Assembly (NCBI GenBank): GCA_025056865.1
Contig: JANWVO010000031.1
Span: forward strand, 1-38,606
Origin: Bryobacteraceae bacterium
Lineage (GTDB): Bacteria > Acidobacteriota > Terriglobia > Bryobacterales > Bryobacteraceae
Direction: 5' to 3'
Length of the DNA: 38,606 nt
The position numbers and the translations under genes were made by a program. The notes under the pieces were generated by a model. The model was not told where the DNA came from. It ran no database searches and was given only the letters and a program-made list of their open reading frames with translations. Numbering within the stretch: the stretch's first letter is position 1; every line of letters begins with the position of its first letter. This document shows, piece after piece, positions 26,408 to 34,096 of this stretch.

Positions 26408-27805
26408 CTAATCCACCTCTTCCGTCATACGCGCCCATTCCAGCGCCACCCGCCCGGAGGGCTTCAGTTTCAATTGCGCCTGCCCGCGGGTGAGAAACGC
26501 CGCGAGCACCGCCTGGCGGGCCTTTTCAAATTCGCGGTGGCGCTCCGGGCCATCGAGCACGCGGTTCAGCCGGCGGTGCAGCCGCCAAGGCCGCTGCTGC
26601 GTCTCCAGCAGGCGCCGCGAGCTGCGCGCGGGCAGCACGCGATCCGTCTCGCGGTAGAAGGCGCCGAGCTCGCCCAGGAACTGCGGCGAGCAGCCGAAGC
26701 GGTCCACCATCCGCACCATCACGTCCTTCAGCTCGGCCGCCTCGGCCACCTGCTTCCAGTCGAGCACCTTGCCGAAGACCGCAATCGAGTCCCTGCCCGT
26801 GCTCTTGGCGGCCTCCATCTGCCGCCCGGCCTCCCGGTAAACCACCGCCGGCTCGAACTCCGGGTAAGGCGCCAGCGCGATGCCCATCGACAGCGTCTTG
26901 CCTTCCACTCCCGGAAATTCCTTCAGGAATTCCTCCACCGAGCGGCGGAAGACGCGCTCGATCGAGCGCGCGAAAGGCAGCAGCGCGTCCCAGCTCCCGG
27001 CAAGGGCGAATTCATCGCCGCCGGTGTACAGCACCGTCACCTTGTCGCGGAACTCTTCCTGTCCGCACAGCACCTGCACTTCGCCGGCGAAGAACTGCTT
27101 GTAGAAGACCGAGAGCTGGATGTACTCCTCGACCGATTCGGCCTTGTTGAGCCGCGCCTGAAACTGATCCACGTCGCCGCGCAGGATGCCCCATGCCTTG
27201 CGCCCGCGCGACCGCGCCGCCAGCTCTTCCACGCTGGCGGGCCATCCGCCCGGCATCTGGGCGAAGTGCGTCGCCAGCCAGTGCGCTTCGCCTTCCCGGC
27301 GCAGCATGCCGGGCGAGTCCGGATCCCAGACAGCGGCAGCAGAATCCGGCAAGCCGAGGAACAGATCTTCCAAGAAGGAGTCGTCGCCGGCTTCGTCGTA
27401 AGGCTCGAAGAGCCCGTCCGGCTCCAGCGCATTCAGCCCGCGCCACTTGCGGAAGCCCGCATCCAGGCGCTTGCGGATATCGCTCCACGCGCCGAGATTC
27501 TCCGTGCTCGACCAGGCGAGCCGGAGATCATGGCCGGAGAACGCGGCCAGCCGGCGCGTGGCATCGACGAGGAATTCGTTAGCCTGCGCCAGGCTCTCCC
27601 CGGGCAGCACCGCGAGGAACTGCCCGCCGCCGCAGGAGCCGAGCAGCTCCGGCGCAAGGCCCAGCCGCTCCAGCAGCGCCCGCGGCAGCGCTTCCGTCAG
27701 AAGGGAGACATAAAGGCAACGGCCGGCGAGCGCGGCAAAGCCGCCCCGCGCGCTGTGGACGAACGGCTCGATCCCCAGCAGCTTCCCCTGCAAAAAGACT
27801 TGCAC
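26408..27805 (-). CDS. cas10: Cas10/Csm1, short form without HD domain, GGDEF palm
   Basis: Large subunit of the type III complex, 465 residues against roughly 750 for usual Csm1. It starts directly in Palm1 (VFLQGKLLGIEPFVHSARGG; LYVSLLTEALPRALLERLGL) and has GSCGGGQFLAVLP. The N-terminal HD nuclease domain is absent, and no CxxC pairs of the zinc ribbon are found between 120 and 200. Palm2 shows RGDVDQF (Asp211, Asp213) and YTGGDEF (262-266) in place of GGDD, then LSMGIALAPY. DNA cleavage by HD is therefore not expected; cyclic oligoadenylate synthesis is uncertain because the second Asp is Glu. GTG 27805 follows GAGGT at 8 nt. It is the first gene of the operon. Confidence 0.92.
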   Translation of the reverse strand: MQVFLQGKLLGIEPFVHSARGGFAALAGRCLYVSLLTEALPRALLERLGLAPELLGSCGGGQFLAVLPGESLAQANEFLVDATRRLAAFSGHDLRLAWSSTENLGAWSDIRKRLDAGFRKWRGLNALEPDGLFEPYDEAGDDSFLEDLFLGLPDSAAAVWDPDSPGMLRREGEAHWLATHFAQMPGGWPASVEELAARSRGRKAWGILRGDVDQFQARLNKAESVEEYIQLSVFYKQFFAGEVQVLCGQEEFRDKVTVLYTGGDEFALAGSWDALLPFARSIERVFRRSVEEFLKEFPGVEGKTLSMGIALAPYPEFEPAVVYREAGRQMEAAKSTGRDSIAVFGKVLDWKQVAEAAELKDVMVRMVDRFGCSPQFLGELGAFYRETDRVLPARSSRRLLETQQRPWRLHRRLNRVLDGPERHREFEKARQAVLAAFLTRGQAQLKLKPSGRVALEWARMTEEVD

Positions 27806-27837
27806 GCGGACTACCTCAGCGAGAGCCTAACCCTTAG

Positions 27838-27846
27838 AATCTAACA
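27838..27846 (-). promoter_or_regulatory. Candidate extended -10 promoter of the cas10-csm operon
   Basis: The minus strand reads TGTTAGATT, an extended -10-like element 32 nt upstream of the cas10 GTG. It lies in a 220-nt gap after the HlyD-type gene. The hexamer matches TATAAT at four positions and no -35 is clear. Confidence 0.3.
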
Positions 27847-28025
27847 CAATGCGGCGCGGCGGGAATGCCTGGTTTCCCGCTGCCCGCGCCGCAAGGGCGC
27901 GGGAATGCGGCGGCGGCAGCCACGCTCCGCGGCGGCTCAGTCCGCGGCACCGGCGGGATCGCCGTTCTTTGCAGGTCGGCAGATGCGGGCGCAAACCGGG
28001 ATGCCTGCCGCCATCCGCTTCTCCG

Positions 28026-29252
28026 TCAGATCTCGTTGCCGGGAAAGACAGGCCGCACTTCCATGCCCGCCTGCAAGGGCCGGTCCACGGGCAGGGCCAC
28101 GGCGTCTCCAGGCTTCAGGCCGCTGCGCACTTCGGCGTCCACCTCGCTGGTGGCGCCGATCTGCAAGGCTTTCCAGACGAGCCGGTTGCCTTCGAGCACA
28201 TAAGCGCCGAGCTCGTCGCCCTGCCGCCGCAGCGCTGCCTTGGGAATGGTGAGCGCGTTCTCAATCACATGGGCGCGGATGCGGACGTTGACGTTGGCGC
28301 CCGGCGGCAGGTCGAGCGAAGGGTTGTCGCACATCGCCCATACCTCGCCCACCATGCGGGTGCCCATCGGCACCACCTGCGTCGGCATCCGTTCTACCTG
28401 TGCCTGCCAGCGCCGGTCCGGCAGCGCGTCCCAGGTGATCTGCACCGGCAGCCCGGCACGCACGCGTCCGAGTTCAGGCTCGTCGACGAAGATGATGATC
28501 TTCAGCCGGTCCACCTGTCCGACGCGGGCTACCAGCGCGCCGGCCTCCAGCCAGTCGCCTTCGCGGACCGGAAGGTCGTAGACGACGCCCTCGCGCGGCG
28601 CGCGGATCCGGGTCTGTTCCATGCGCAGGCGCGCGGCGTCCAGCGCCGCTTCGGCATCCCGCAGCCGGGCGCGCGCGGCCTCGAGGTCAGTCTCCGCCAC
28701 CAGCGCGGCCAGCCTCCTGCGCTGCGCCTCCCATTCGGATTCGGCCTGACGGGCTCGGTCGCGCGCCTGATCCAGCTCCGCGCGCGCCGCGGCGCCCTTC
28801 TCCACCAGCCTTTCGAGCGCGGCCGCGTCGCGCCGGGCCGCTTCCAGCTCCACGGCGAGTTTCGCAATGGCTCCTTCCAGTTGCGCGCGCTCGGCCGCCC
28901 GGCCGCCTTTCTCGAGCAGCCGGACTTCGGCCCGCGCCGCTTCGGTCCGCGCCTCGGCCGACGCCAGCTCCGTGCGCGCCGGGGCGTCGTCGAGCTGCAC
29001 CAGCAGCGCGCCGGCGGCCACGCGGGCCCCGCGTTCCACCGCAACGCGGCGCACGCGCCCGGCCTGCGCAGCGCGCACCGGCTCCCACGAGGCGGGCTCC
29101 GCGCGGCCATTGGTGGTCAGGATGCTGACCAGCGTCTCCTGCCGGGCGCGGGCGAAGGGCACTTCGGGGGGCGCGGGTTTGCGCAGCGCGAGCCAGAGAA
29201 CGGCGGCCGCCACAACAAGCGTCGCGGCGAGGGCGGCGAACCAGCGTTTCAT
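28026..29252 (-). CDS. HlyD/RND-type membrane-fusion (periplasmic adaptor) protein
   Basis: A 408-residue adaptor for an efflux pump or ABC exporter. One N-terminal membrane segment (MKRWFAALAATLVVAAAVLW) anchors it; a biotinyl-lipoyl half motif (GRVRRVAVERGARVAAGALLVQLDD, split around residue 65-90) is followed by a long Ala/Glu/Arg coiled-coil hairpin (about 90-205), the second lipoyl half (RIRAPREGVVYDLPVREGDW) and beta-barrel/membrane-proximal domains. No inner-membrane pump or outer-membrane channel gene is next to it, so the partner is unknown; in this family, adaptors of MacA-type ABC exporters look similar. ATG 29252 is chosen because the hydrophobic segment begins there; upstream sequence in frame is not protein-like. 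Confidence 0.85.
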   Translation of the reverse strand: MKRWFAALAATLVVAAAVLWLALRKPAPPEVPFARARQETLVSILTTNGRAEPASWEPVRAAQAGRVRRVAVERGARVAAGALLVQLDDAPARTELASAEARTEAARAEVRLLEKGGRAAERAQLEGAIAKLAVELEAARRDAAALERLVEKGAAARAELDQARDRARQAESEWEAQRRRLAALVAETDLEAARARLRDAEAALDAARLRMEQTRIRAPREGVVYDLPVREGDWLEAGALVARVGQVDRLKIIIFVDEPELGRVRAGLPVQITWDALPDRRWQAQVERMPTQVVPMGTRMVGEVWAMCDNPSLDLPPGANVNVRIRAHVIENALTIPKAALRRQGDELGAYVLEGNRLVWKALQIGATSEVDAEVRSGLKPGDAVALPVDRPLQAGMEVRPVFPGNEI

Positions 29253-29283
29253 GGCGCGGCAGCATCCTTTCCGGGCATCGCCA

Positions 29284-29853
29284 TTATCCTCGCACGCCCA
29301 GGCACCATGCGAACAGCAGCCGCCATTCGGCCATCTGCACCGCCCTCGCAAGGCGCTCGGCGTCCGTGCCGGGTTCGCGGCGGGCGCGGGCGCAGAAGCG
29401 GATGAAATCCTCGGGATCCCACCGGGATGCGGGCTTCCAGTGCGCGCCGGGGAAGGCGGCCGCCAGCCGCTGCGCCTCGGCGCACAGCGCCTCATGAATG
29501 GGATGCGCGCCGGCGGCGCGGAACCAGTAGCCGGCGTTCCAGTCGTCCGGCTCCTGGCGGTGGAGGATGCCGTGCCAGTAGCTGCCTTCCGGCGTTGGCA
29601 GATCCTGCGCCACGCGGTGGCAGGCGTCGAAGTGCTGCAAGTAGAGCCAGAGACCGGCGAGCGCGCCTTCCGGGCTGCGGGCGCCGGGGAAGAGCGCGGC
29701 CGCCGAGGCGCCCCGCAGAGCATCGACGGCGGCGCCCTCCACGGGACGGCGGCAGACGAGCGGCATTTCGTAGTTTTCGCCCGCGGCCTCGAGGGCGGCG
29801 GCCACGGGGCCGGACAGCGGCAGACCGGCGGTCCAGTTCATGGCGGCGGACAT
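29284..29853 (-). CDS. Conserved-looking hypothetical protein
   Basis: I do not recognise this 189-residue protein. It is soluble, with no signal peptide, and rich in Trp, His and Ala. Visible segments are LWLYLQHFDACHRVAQDLPT, GSYWHGILHRQEPDDWNAGY and WDPEDFIRFCARARRE, with several His residues that could bind a metal. Codon use and a sensible hydrophobic core argue that it is real. The start could be ATG 29853 or ATG 29841 (MNWTAG); neither has a strong ribosome site. It lies between the DapA-family gene and the adaptor gene on the same strand. Confidence 0.7.
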   Translation of the reverse strand: MSAAMNWTAGLPLSGPVAAALEAAGENYEMPLVCRRPVEGAAVDALRGASAAALFPGARSPEGALAGLWLYLQHFDACHRVAQDLPTPEGSYWHGILHRQEPDDWNAGYWFRAAGAHPIHEALCAEAQRLAAAFPGAHWKPASRWDPEDFIRFCARARREPGTDAERLARAVQMAEWRLLFAWCLGVRG

Positions 29854-29894
29854 GGGAGAAATCCGGGTGAATTCTCAGGAAATCCGGCTGGAAT

Positions 29895-30779
29895 TCAGCC
29901 GTTCAATCCGGCGAATGCCTCTTCAATTTCCTTCTTCGCCTCCGGCTTCAGCGGGGCGAGCGGCAGCCGGCAGGGGCCGCCATAGTAGCCGTTCAGGTCC
30001 ATCGCGTACTTCAGGCCCGGGATGCCGTATTTCACCGTCACGAGCACCGCCGCGCGCGCGATGCGCCGCTGCCAGTCCATGGCGGCGTCGAACTCGCGCT
30101 GGCGGTGGGCCTCCCAGATGGCGATCACCGAATAGGGCGCGGCGTTGGCGTAGGCGAGCACCGCCCCGCAGGCTCCGACGGCGAGCGACGGCGCCAGCGT
30201 TGGAGCCGAACCCACCAGCACCTGGAAGCCCGGGCGGCACTCGCGGATCATCTGCATCACTTTCTCGATGTTTCCGCTGCTCTCCTTGATGGCGATGATG
30301 TTCGGATGGTGGCTCAGCTCGGCCACGGTGTCCGCCGGAATGTCGACGCCGGTGGCCTGCGGCCAGTTGTAGATCATCACCGGGATCGGGCTCTGGTCGG
30401 CCACGGCGCGGAAAAACAGCGCCTGCGCCGCGCCGTTGTTGACGAGGTTCTTGTAGTAGTGCGGCGTGCGCACCATCGCCGCGCGGTAGCCCATCTCCGC
30501 GGCACGGCGCGTCAGCTCGAGCGTTTCTCTCACGCTCTCCATCCCCGTGCCGCAGATCAGCAGCTTGTCCGGGGCGGCGTGCTTCGCCACCAGCTCGAAC
30601 ATCCGCAGCTTCTCTTCAAACATCAGGTGGACGCTTTCCCCGGTGGAGCCGCAGACGACGTAGCCCGCCAGCGCCGTGCGGTTCCACCGCCCCACGTTGT
30701 GGGCGACCTTGGCCTCGTAGATCTCCCCGTCGGCGTTGAAAGGGGTCGTGATGGGGGGGAAGATGCCCTGGAGCTTCAT
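29895..30779 (-). CDS. DapA-family Schiff-base aldolase/lyase
   Basis: A 294-residue TIM-barrel enzyme of the dihydrodipicolinate synthase/N-acetylneuraminate lyase superfamily. The hallmarks are present: CGSTGES (43-49), the catalytic Tyr in MIYNWP (Tyr137) and the Schiff-base Lys in IIAIKESSGN (Lys165). The substrate cannot be fixed from these: 4-hydroxy-tetrahydrodipicolinate synthase, 4-hydroxy-2-oxoglutarate aldolase and sugar-acid lyases share them. No lysine-pathway genes are adjacent, so a catabolic aldolase is at least as likely. The ATG at 30779 is preferred over the GTG just before it because AGGA is then 4 nt away. A terminator hairpin separates it from atpE upstream. Confidence 0.88.
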   Translation of the reverse strand: MKLQGIFPPITTPFNADGEIYEAKVAHNVGRWNRTALAGYVVCGSTGESVHLMFEEKLRMFELVAKHAAPDKLLICGTGMESVRETLELTRRAAEMGYRAAMVRTPHYYKNLVNNGAAQALFFRAVADQSPIPVMIYNWPQATGVDIPADTVAELSHHPNIIAIKESSGNIEKVMQMIRECRPGFQVLVGSAPTLAPSLAVGACGAVLAYANAAPYSVIAIWEAHRQREFDAAMDWQRRIARAAVLVTVKYGIPGLKYAMDLNGYYGGPCRLPLAPLKPEAKKEIEEAFAGLNG

Positions 30780-30792
30780 CACTTCCTAGCGT

Positions 30793-30826
30793 AAAAGACA
30801 GGAGGGCCCGGCCAGAAGCCGGGCCC
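30793..30826 (-). terminator. Terminator after atpE
   Basis: On the minus strand GGGCCCGGC-TTCTG-GCCGGGCCC forms a perfect 9-bp stem (30804-30826), followed by TCCTGTCTTTTA. It lies about 25 nt after the atpE stop and just upstream of the DapA-family gene, so it should end the ATP synthase F0 transcript. Confidence 0.75.
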
Positions 30827-30851
30827 CCACGATGACGCGCCGCCGGCGCTG

Positions 30852-31139
30852 TCAGCGTCCGATGTTGACGAACGTGAACAGGGCCAGCGATTCGATGAAT
30901 GCCAGACCCAGGATCAGCAGGATGCGGATGGCGCCAGCCGCCCCCGGATTGCGGGCGATGCCCTCCACCGAAGCGGCGATGGCCTTGCCCTGCGCCAGGC
31001 CGCAGATGCTGGACGCGATGGCCATGGCGAACGCGCCCGGCAGCACGAACACGCCGCTGGACTGCCCGCTCTGCTGGGCGAACGCGGGCGCAGCCACCAG
31101 AAGCAGCGCCGCGAGGATCAGAAGGTTGCGAACTTGCAT
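30852..31139 (-). CDS. atpE: ATP synthase F0 subunit c
   Basis: A 95-residue rotor-ring subunit. It has an N-terminal signal-like segment (MQVRNLLILAALLLVAAPAFA) followed by the two-helix hairpin: GxG-like ICGLAQGKAIAASVEGIARNP (loop at about 63-65) and LGLAFIESLALFTF with the ion-binding carboxylate Glu83. Gln50 and Ser84 match positions Gln32 and Ser66 of the sodium-binding Ilyobacter subunit, but the Thr and Tyr of that signature are Leu and Phe here, so proton coupling is not excluded. The ATG is preceded by AAGGAG. It follows atpB on the minus strand. Confidence 0.93.
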   Translation of the reverse strand: MQVRNLLILAALLLVAAPAFAQQSGQSSGVFVLPGAFAMAIASSICGLAQGKAIAASVEGIARNPGAAGAIRILLILGLAFIESLALFTFVNIGR

Positions 31140-31239
31140 GGGTCGTTTCTCCTTGTGCTATGAACTGGCCCCCAGGAGGTGGTTGCACACCGTGCGTTGG
31201 GACGCCGGGGCCTCACACTGAAGGCCGATGATGCCGGTA

Positions 31240-31980
31240 TCAATGCCCCTCATGGGCGACGGCTTCGCCGACGTAGACCATGCCGAGCATCGTGAAGATG
31301 AACGCCTGGATGAAAGAAACGAAGACGTGGAGCCCCATGAAAATCACGGGCACCACCCACGGGATCAGGGCGAGGAATCCGATGGTGACCTGCTCGCCAG
31401 CCAGCATGTTGGCGTAGAGTCGGATGGTGAGCGAGACCGGACGGATCAGGTGGCTGATCACCTCGAGCGGGAACATGAACCAGGCGATCAGCAGCACCGG
31501 GCCCGCGAAATGCTTCAGGTGCCCCAGCAGCCCCTGCTCCTGGATGCCCTGCCCGTTGTAGTAGAAAAACATCGCAATCGCCGCGCCAGCCGGGACGAAG
31601 TAATACATGGTCGGCGACTCGAAGGAAGGAATGATGCCCAGCAGGTTGGACGTGAGGATGAACAGGAAGATCATCGCGAACCAGGGCAGCCGCTTGCGGT
31701 AGCCGTGGCCGATGATGTCCTGCGCCTGCGCGGCAAGGAAATTGTAGACGCCCTCGATGACGAGCTGGAACCTGCCGGGACGGTCCACGCTCAGCCGCGC
31801 GCGCAGCAGCAGCGCGGCGGACATCAGGATGAGGATCACGAGGACCTCCATGGCGATGTAGTTCGACCAGGGCCTGGAAGGATCCTCGGTGTGATAGCCG
31901 ACCAGTTGATAGAGGGCGTTGACCGGCGCGGCCAGGTATTTATTCAGCAGCGCCGTGAACCACAGCTCATGCTCGTGCAT
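31240..31980 (-). CDS. atpB: ATP synthase F0 subunit a
   Basis: A 246-residue inner-membrane subunit with at least five hydrophobic segments. The essential Arg of the half-channel helix is in SLTIRLYANMLAGEQ (Arg187), with the conserved TSNLLGIIPSF before it and LHVFVSFIQAFIFTMLGMVY at the end. It forms the ion path with the c-ring. The N-terminus begins with MHEHELWFTALLNKYL, as in other bacterial subunits. The start overlaps the upstream AtpI-like gene by 14 nt, showing tight coupling. The subunit b, delta, alpha, gamma, beta and epsilon genes are not in the window. Confidence 0.95.
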   Translation of the reverse strand: MHEHELWFTALLNKYLAAPVNALYQLVGYHTEDPSRPWSNYIAMEVLVILILMSAALLLRARLSVDRPGRFQLVIEGVYNFLAAQAQDIIGHGYRKRLPWFAMIFLFILTSNLLGIIPSFESPTMYYFVPAGAAIAMFFYYNGQGIQEQGLLGHLKHFAGPVLLIAWFMFPLEVISHLIRPVSLTIRLYANMLAGEQVTIGFLALIPWVVPVIFMGLHVFVSFIQAFIFTMLGMVYVGEAVAHEGH

Positions 31981-32350
31981 AGAACAGCTCGATGAGGACT
32001 TCGATGGTGGCGGCCGTCACGGCAACGGTGAGGCCCGAAGCAAGCGCGATTCGCCCTGCTCCGCAAAACTCCAGGATAACATAGGCCGCTCCGCCAAGAA
32101 TCAGCATGCGGAAGGCGTGCACGAAGAAACGGACCTTTTTCACCGGGCGCCCCTCGGCCGCCGCCTGGAGGTCGTCCACCAGCCGGTGCAGCAGGAAGAA
32201 GGAGAGGCCGGCGATGGCCGCGCCGCCGAGGAAGCTGAGCATCGGGCCGGAGCCGGCAAACAGCCGCCACGCCGCCGCGCCCGCGCCTGCGAGGATCAGG
32301 CAGAGCCAGCCGATGCGGCGGACGATGCGGCCGTAGTCGAGCTCCTTCAT
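31967..32350 (-). CDS. ATP synthase subunit I-like membrane protein
   Basis: A 127-residue protein with four predicted membrane segments (IGWLCLILAGAGAAAWRLFAG; MLSFLGGAAIAGLSFFLLHRL; MLILGGAAYVILEFCG; LASGLTVAVTAATIEVLIEL, approximate). Four helices and the place just before atpB match the AtpI/subunit I family, which helps assemble the c-ring in some bacteria. Sequence similarity within this family is low, so the call rests on topology and gene order. It overlaps the atpZ-like gene upstream by 4 nt (ATGA) and atpB downstream. Confidence 0.75.
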   Translation of the reverse strand: MKELDYGRIVRRIGWLCLILAGAGAAAWRLFAGSGPMLSFLGGAAIAGLSFFLLHRLVDDLQAAAEGRPVKKVRFFVHAFRMLILGGAAYVILEFCGAGRIALASGLTVAVTAATIEVLIELFYARA

Positions 32351-32598
32351 TTCTGCTTCCTGTCCAGCCCCTCGATGCGCACCGCCTGGCGGAAGGTTTC
32401 ATACATGCCCGCCGCGCAGCCGACGATCAGCCCGACCAGATACAGGTAGGACGTGCCCCAGCTCTGATCGAGCCACTCGCCGATCTTGTAGCAGACCCAT
32501 CCGCTGATCGGAGTGACGAAGGCCAGCCCCGCGTAGGCGCCTGCCTTCGCGTACGGACTCAGCCCCTTGCGTTCGGGCTCCTGCTGCTCGCCGCCCAC
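32347..32598 (-). CDS. AtpZ/AtpI family small membrane protein
   Basis: An 83-residue protein with two hydrophobic segments, YAGLAFVTPISGWVCYKIGE and YLYLVGLIVGCAAGMYETF, and the WLDQSWGTS turn between them. This is the layout of the AtpZ (F0F1 ATP synthase-associated, formerly putative F0F1-ATPase subunit) family, found as the first gene of many atp operons. A magnesium/calcium transport role has been proposed for relatives; here it is inferred only from position. It opens the four-gene F0 cluster and diverges from tRNA-Leu. Confidence 0.8.
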   Translation of the reverse strand: MGGEQQEPERKGLSPYAKAGAYAGLAFVTPISGWVCYKIGEWLDQSWGTSYLYLVGLIVGCAAGMYETFRQAVRIEGLDRKQK

Positions 32599-32654
32599 AA
32601 GTCCAGTGTACGGCTTCCGCCGCCCGGCGCGCCGCCGCGCCGCGGGGCCGGTGC

Positions 32655-32660
32655 TACAAT
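32655..32660 (+). promoter_or_regulatory. Extended -10 promoter element of tRNA-Leu
   Basis: TACAAT at 32655-32660 is preceded by TGC (TGCTACAAT), an extended -10, and ends 19 nt before the tRNA. No good -35 is visible in the GC-rich stretch upstream. Confidence 0.5.
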
Positions 32661-32679
32661 GTGGTTCGGAACAGCCGCT

Positions 32680-32768
32680 GGCGAAGTGGCGGAACTGGCA
32701 GACGCACCAGACTCAAAATCTGGCGAACCTTTGGGTTCGTGTGGGTTCGACCCCCACCTTCGCCACCA
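32680..32768 (+). tRNA. tRNA-Leu (anticodon CAA)
   Basis: Complete class II tRNA. The acceptor GGCGAAG pairs with CTTCGCC at the 3' end, followed by discriminator A and an encoded CCA (32766-32768). The anticodon stem CCAGA/TCTGG closes loop CTCAAAA, giving anticodon CAA for UUG codons. The long variable arm (CGAACCTTTGGGTTCG) is that of Leu tRNAs. The T-arm reads GTGGGTTCGACCCCCAC. A tyrosine integrase gene faces this 3' end 144 nt away, so the tRNA is the likely attachment site. Confidence 0.97.
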
Positions 32769-32837
32769 TCCAAATTGATTTTATCTTCAAAAGCTTACAA
32801 GTTCCTCTCCGGTCGGTTGTACCAAGACCGTACCAAG
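32740..32837 (+). other. Putative attachment site: tRNA-Leu 3' end plus direct repeats
   Basis: The tRNA 3' half (T-arm to CCA, about 32740-32768) is the usual crossover region for tRNA-targeting integrases. Just beyond lie two direct copies of GTACCAAG (32819-32826 and 32830-32837), spaced 11 nt start to start, which may be integrase arm sites. The matching right attachment site was not found in the window, so the crossover point is inferred. Confidence 0.45.
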
Positions 32838-32911
32838 CGGCTGGCTCAGCAACTCCAAACCATCCGCTTCGCCCCCCGGGGCCACTGCGTTCTTCCCTCC
32901 CTCATCACCCC

Positions 32912-34024
32912 TCACTGGCCTCCCATCGCCACGACTCTCGGAGTCTCCCCCATGCCATCCCAGGCCCGCCGCACCGCCTCTTCCAGCCGCGCCTGCCGCT
33001 CCTGCACCCAGGGAGCGTAATGCTTCTCGGTGACCCGGATCGACTGGTGGCCGAGCAGCACGCTGACGACCTCGAGTGAGACCCCGTTTTCGAGCAGCCG
33101 CACCGCGAAGGTGTCGCGGAAACGGTGCGAATGGCCGTCCGGCAGCCCGGCCCGGAGGAAGATTTTCCGCAGCTTGTTGGACCAGACCCTCGCCGCGGCA
33201 TCCGGCCTGCTGGTGCCGGTCCAGAAGAAATGCCGGGCGCTTTCCGGCTCGAATGCCTCCAGGGCGCGCAACACCACCGGAGGCAGGGGCACCCAGACGG
33301 GGGTTCCCGTCTTCTGGGTGTAGAGAAAGAGCTTTCCATCGCGAATGCGGTCGCGCGCCAGAGTCACCGCGTCCATGATGCGCAGGCCGCTGTAGCGCAT
33401 CAGAAGCACGAGGGCCCGCAGCTGCGAGCCTTTGCCGGGGAAGCGGTCGCAGGCGGCCAGGATCCGCCGCATCTCCTCTTCGGAAAAAGGCAGCGTAGGA
33501 GTCAGGGAGACCCGCGGCGGCCTGATGCCGGCTGCAGGGCTCGAAGACAGCCATCCCTGCTCGACCGCGAATCGGAAGACGGTCTTCAGTCTCTCCAGCT
33601 GCTTGACCGCGGCCAGCCTCTGCCAGCGCCACGTCTCGCGGAAATCGCGAACCACGGCGGGCGTCCAGCGGGACAGCTGACGCGTCTCATGCTGCTCGGC
33701 GAAGCGGAGCATGTCGCGGAACAGGCCTTCGTACTTGCCGATTGTCGAAGGCTTGAGTTGCCTGGCGCGGGCATCGGCGAGAAACGCGCGGGCCAGATCC
33801 TCCACCCCGGGTTCGGGCCCGGCGGGCTGCGCGGTCAGTCCGCCAGCTTCGAGCATCCGGATCCTCGTTTGCGCCTCTTCCAGGCTGCGGGTGCGGAGTG
33901 AGCGGCGGAAGCGGCGTCCGTCCAGCTCTCCATCGCACCACAGCGGGCAGGAGCAGCGCAGGAAGGCCCGGCCTTTGGCTTTGTGACGGCAATCCGGTCG
34001 GTGGCGGCGGTACACGGTCAGCAT
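32912..34024 (-). CDS. Tyrosine recombinase/phage-type integrase
   Basis: A 370-residue site-specific recombinase. The catalytic set is complete: Arg215 (YSGLRIMD), Lys238 (TQKTGTPVW), His300/Arg303 (HSHRFRDTF), His326 (LLGHQSI) and the nucleophile Tyr336 (HYAPW). The SAM-like core-binding domain covers about 75-165. The N-terminus has a Cys/His cluster (Cys12, His14, Cys24, Cys26, Cys30) that may bind zinc. It points at the tRNA-Leu 3' end and is the integrase of the island that follows. ATG 34024 has GAGAGGA about 6 nt upstream. Confidence 0.95.
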   Translation of the reverse strand: MLTVYRRHRPDCRHKAKGRAFLRCSCPLWCDGELDGRRFRRSLRTRSLEEAQTRIRMLEAGGLTAQPAGPEPGVEDLARAFLADARARQLKPSTIGKYEGLFRDMLRFAEQHETRQLSRWTPAVVRDFRETWRWQRLAAVKQLERLKTVFRFAVEQGWLSSSPAAGIRPPRVSLTPTLPFSEEEMRRILAACDRFPGKGSQLRALVLLMRYSGLRIMDAVTLARDRIRDGKLFLYTQKTGTPVWVPLPPVVLRALEAFEPESARHFFWTGTSRPDAAARVWSNKLRKIFLRAGLPDGHSHRFRDTFAVRLLENGVSLEVVSVLLGHQSIRVTEKHYAPWVQERQARLEEAVRRAWDGMGETPRVVAMGGQ

Positions 34025-34096
34025 GGGCGATCCTCTCCGCTCAGCATGCCACGAACGCCGCTCCTGGCGAATCAGGCAGGCCGGAAAGTTCTTGCA

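Noticed and set aside
25793-27844. 683-codon plus-strand frame opposite csm2 and cas10
   Set aside because: Arg/His/Leu-rich product with no motif; the minus strand carries cas10 and csm2.
22603-28025. CRISPR array near the csm operon
   Set aside because: No regularly spaced repeats are found in or around the operon; the only regular array in the window is the coding 45-bp tandem repeat.
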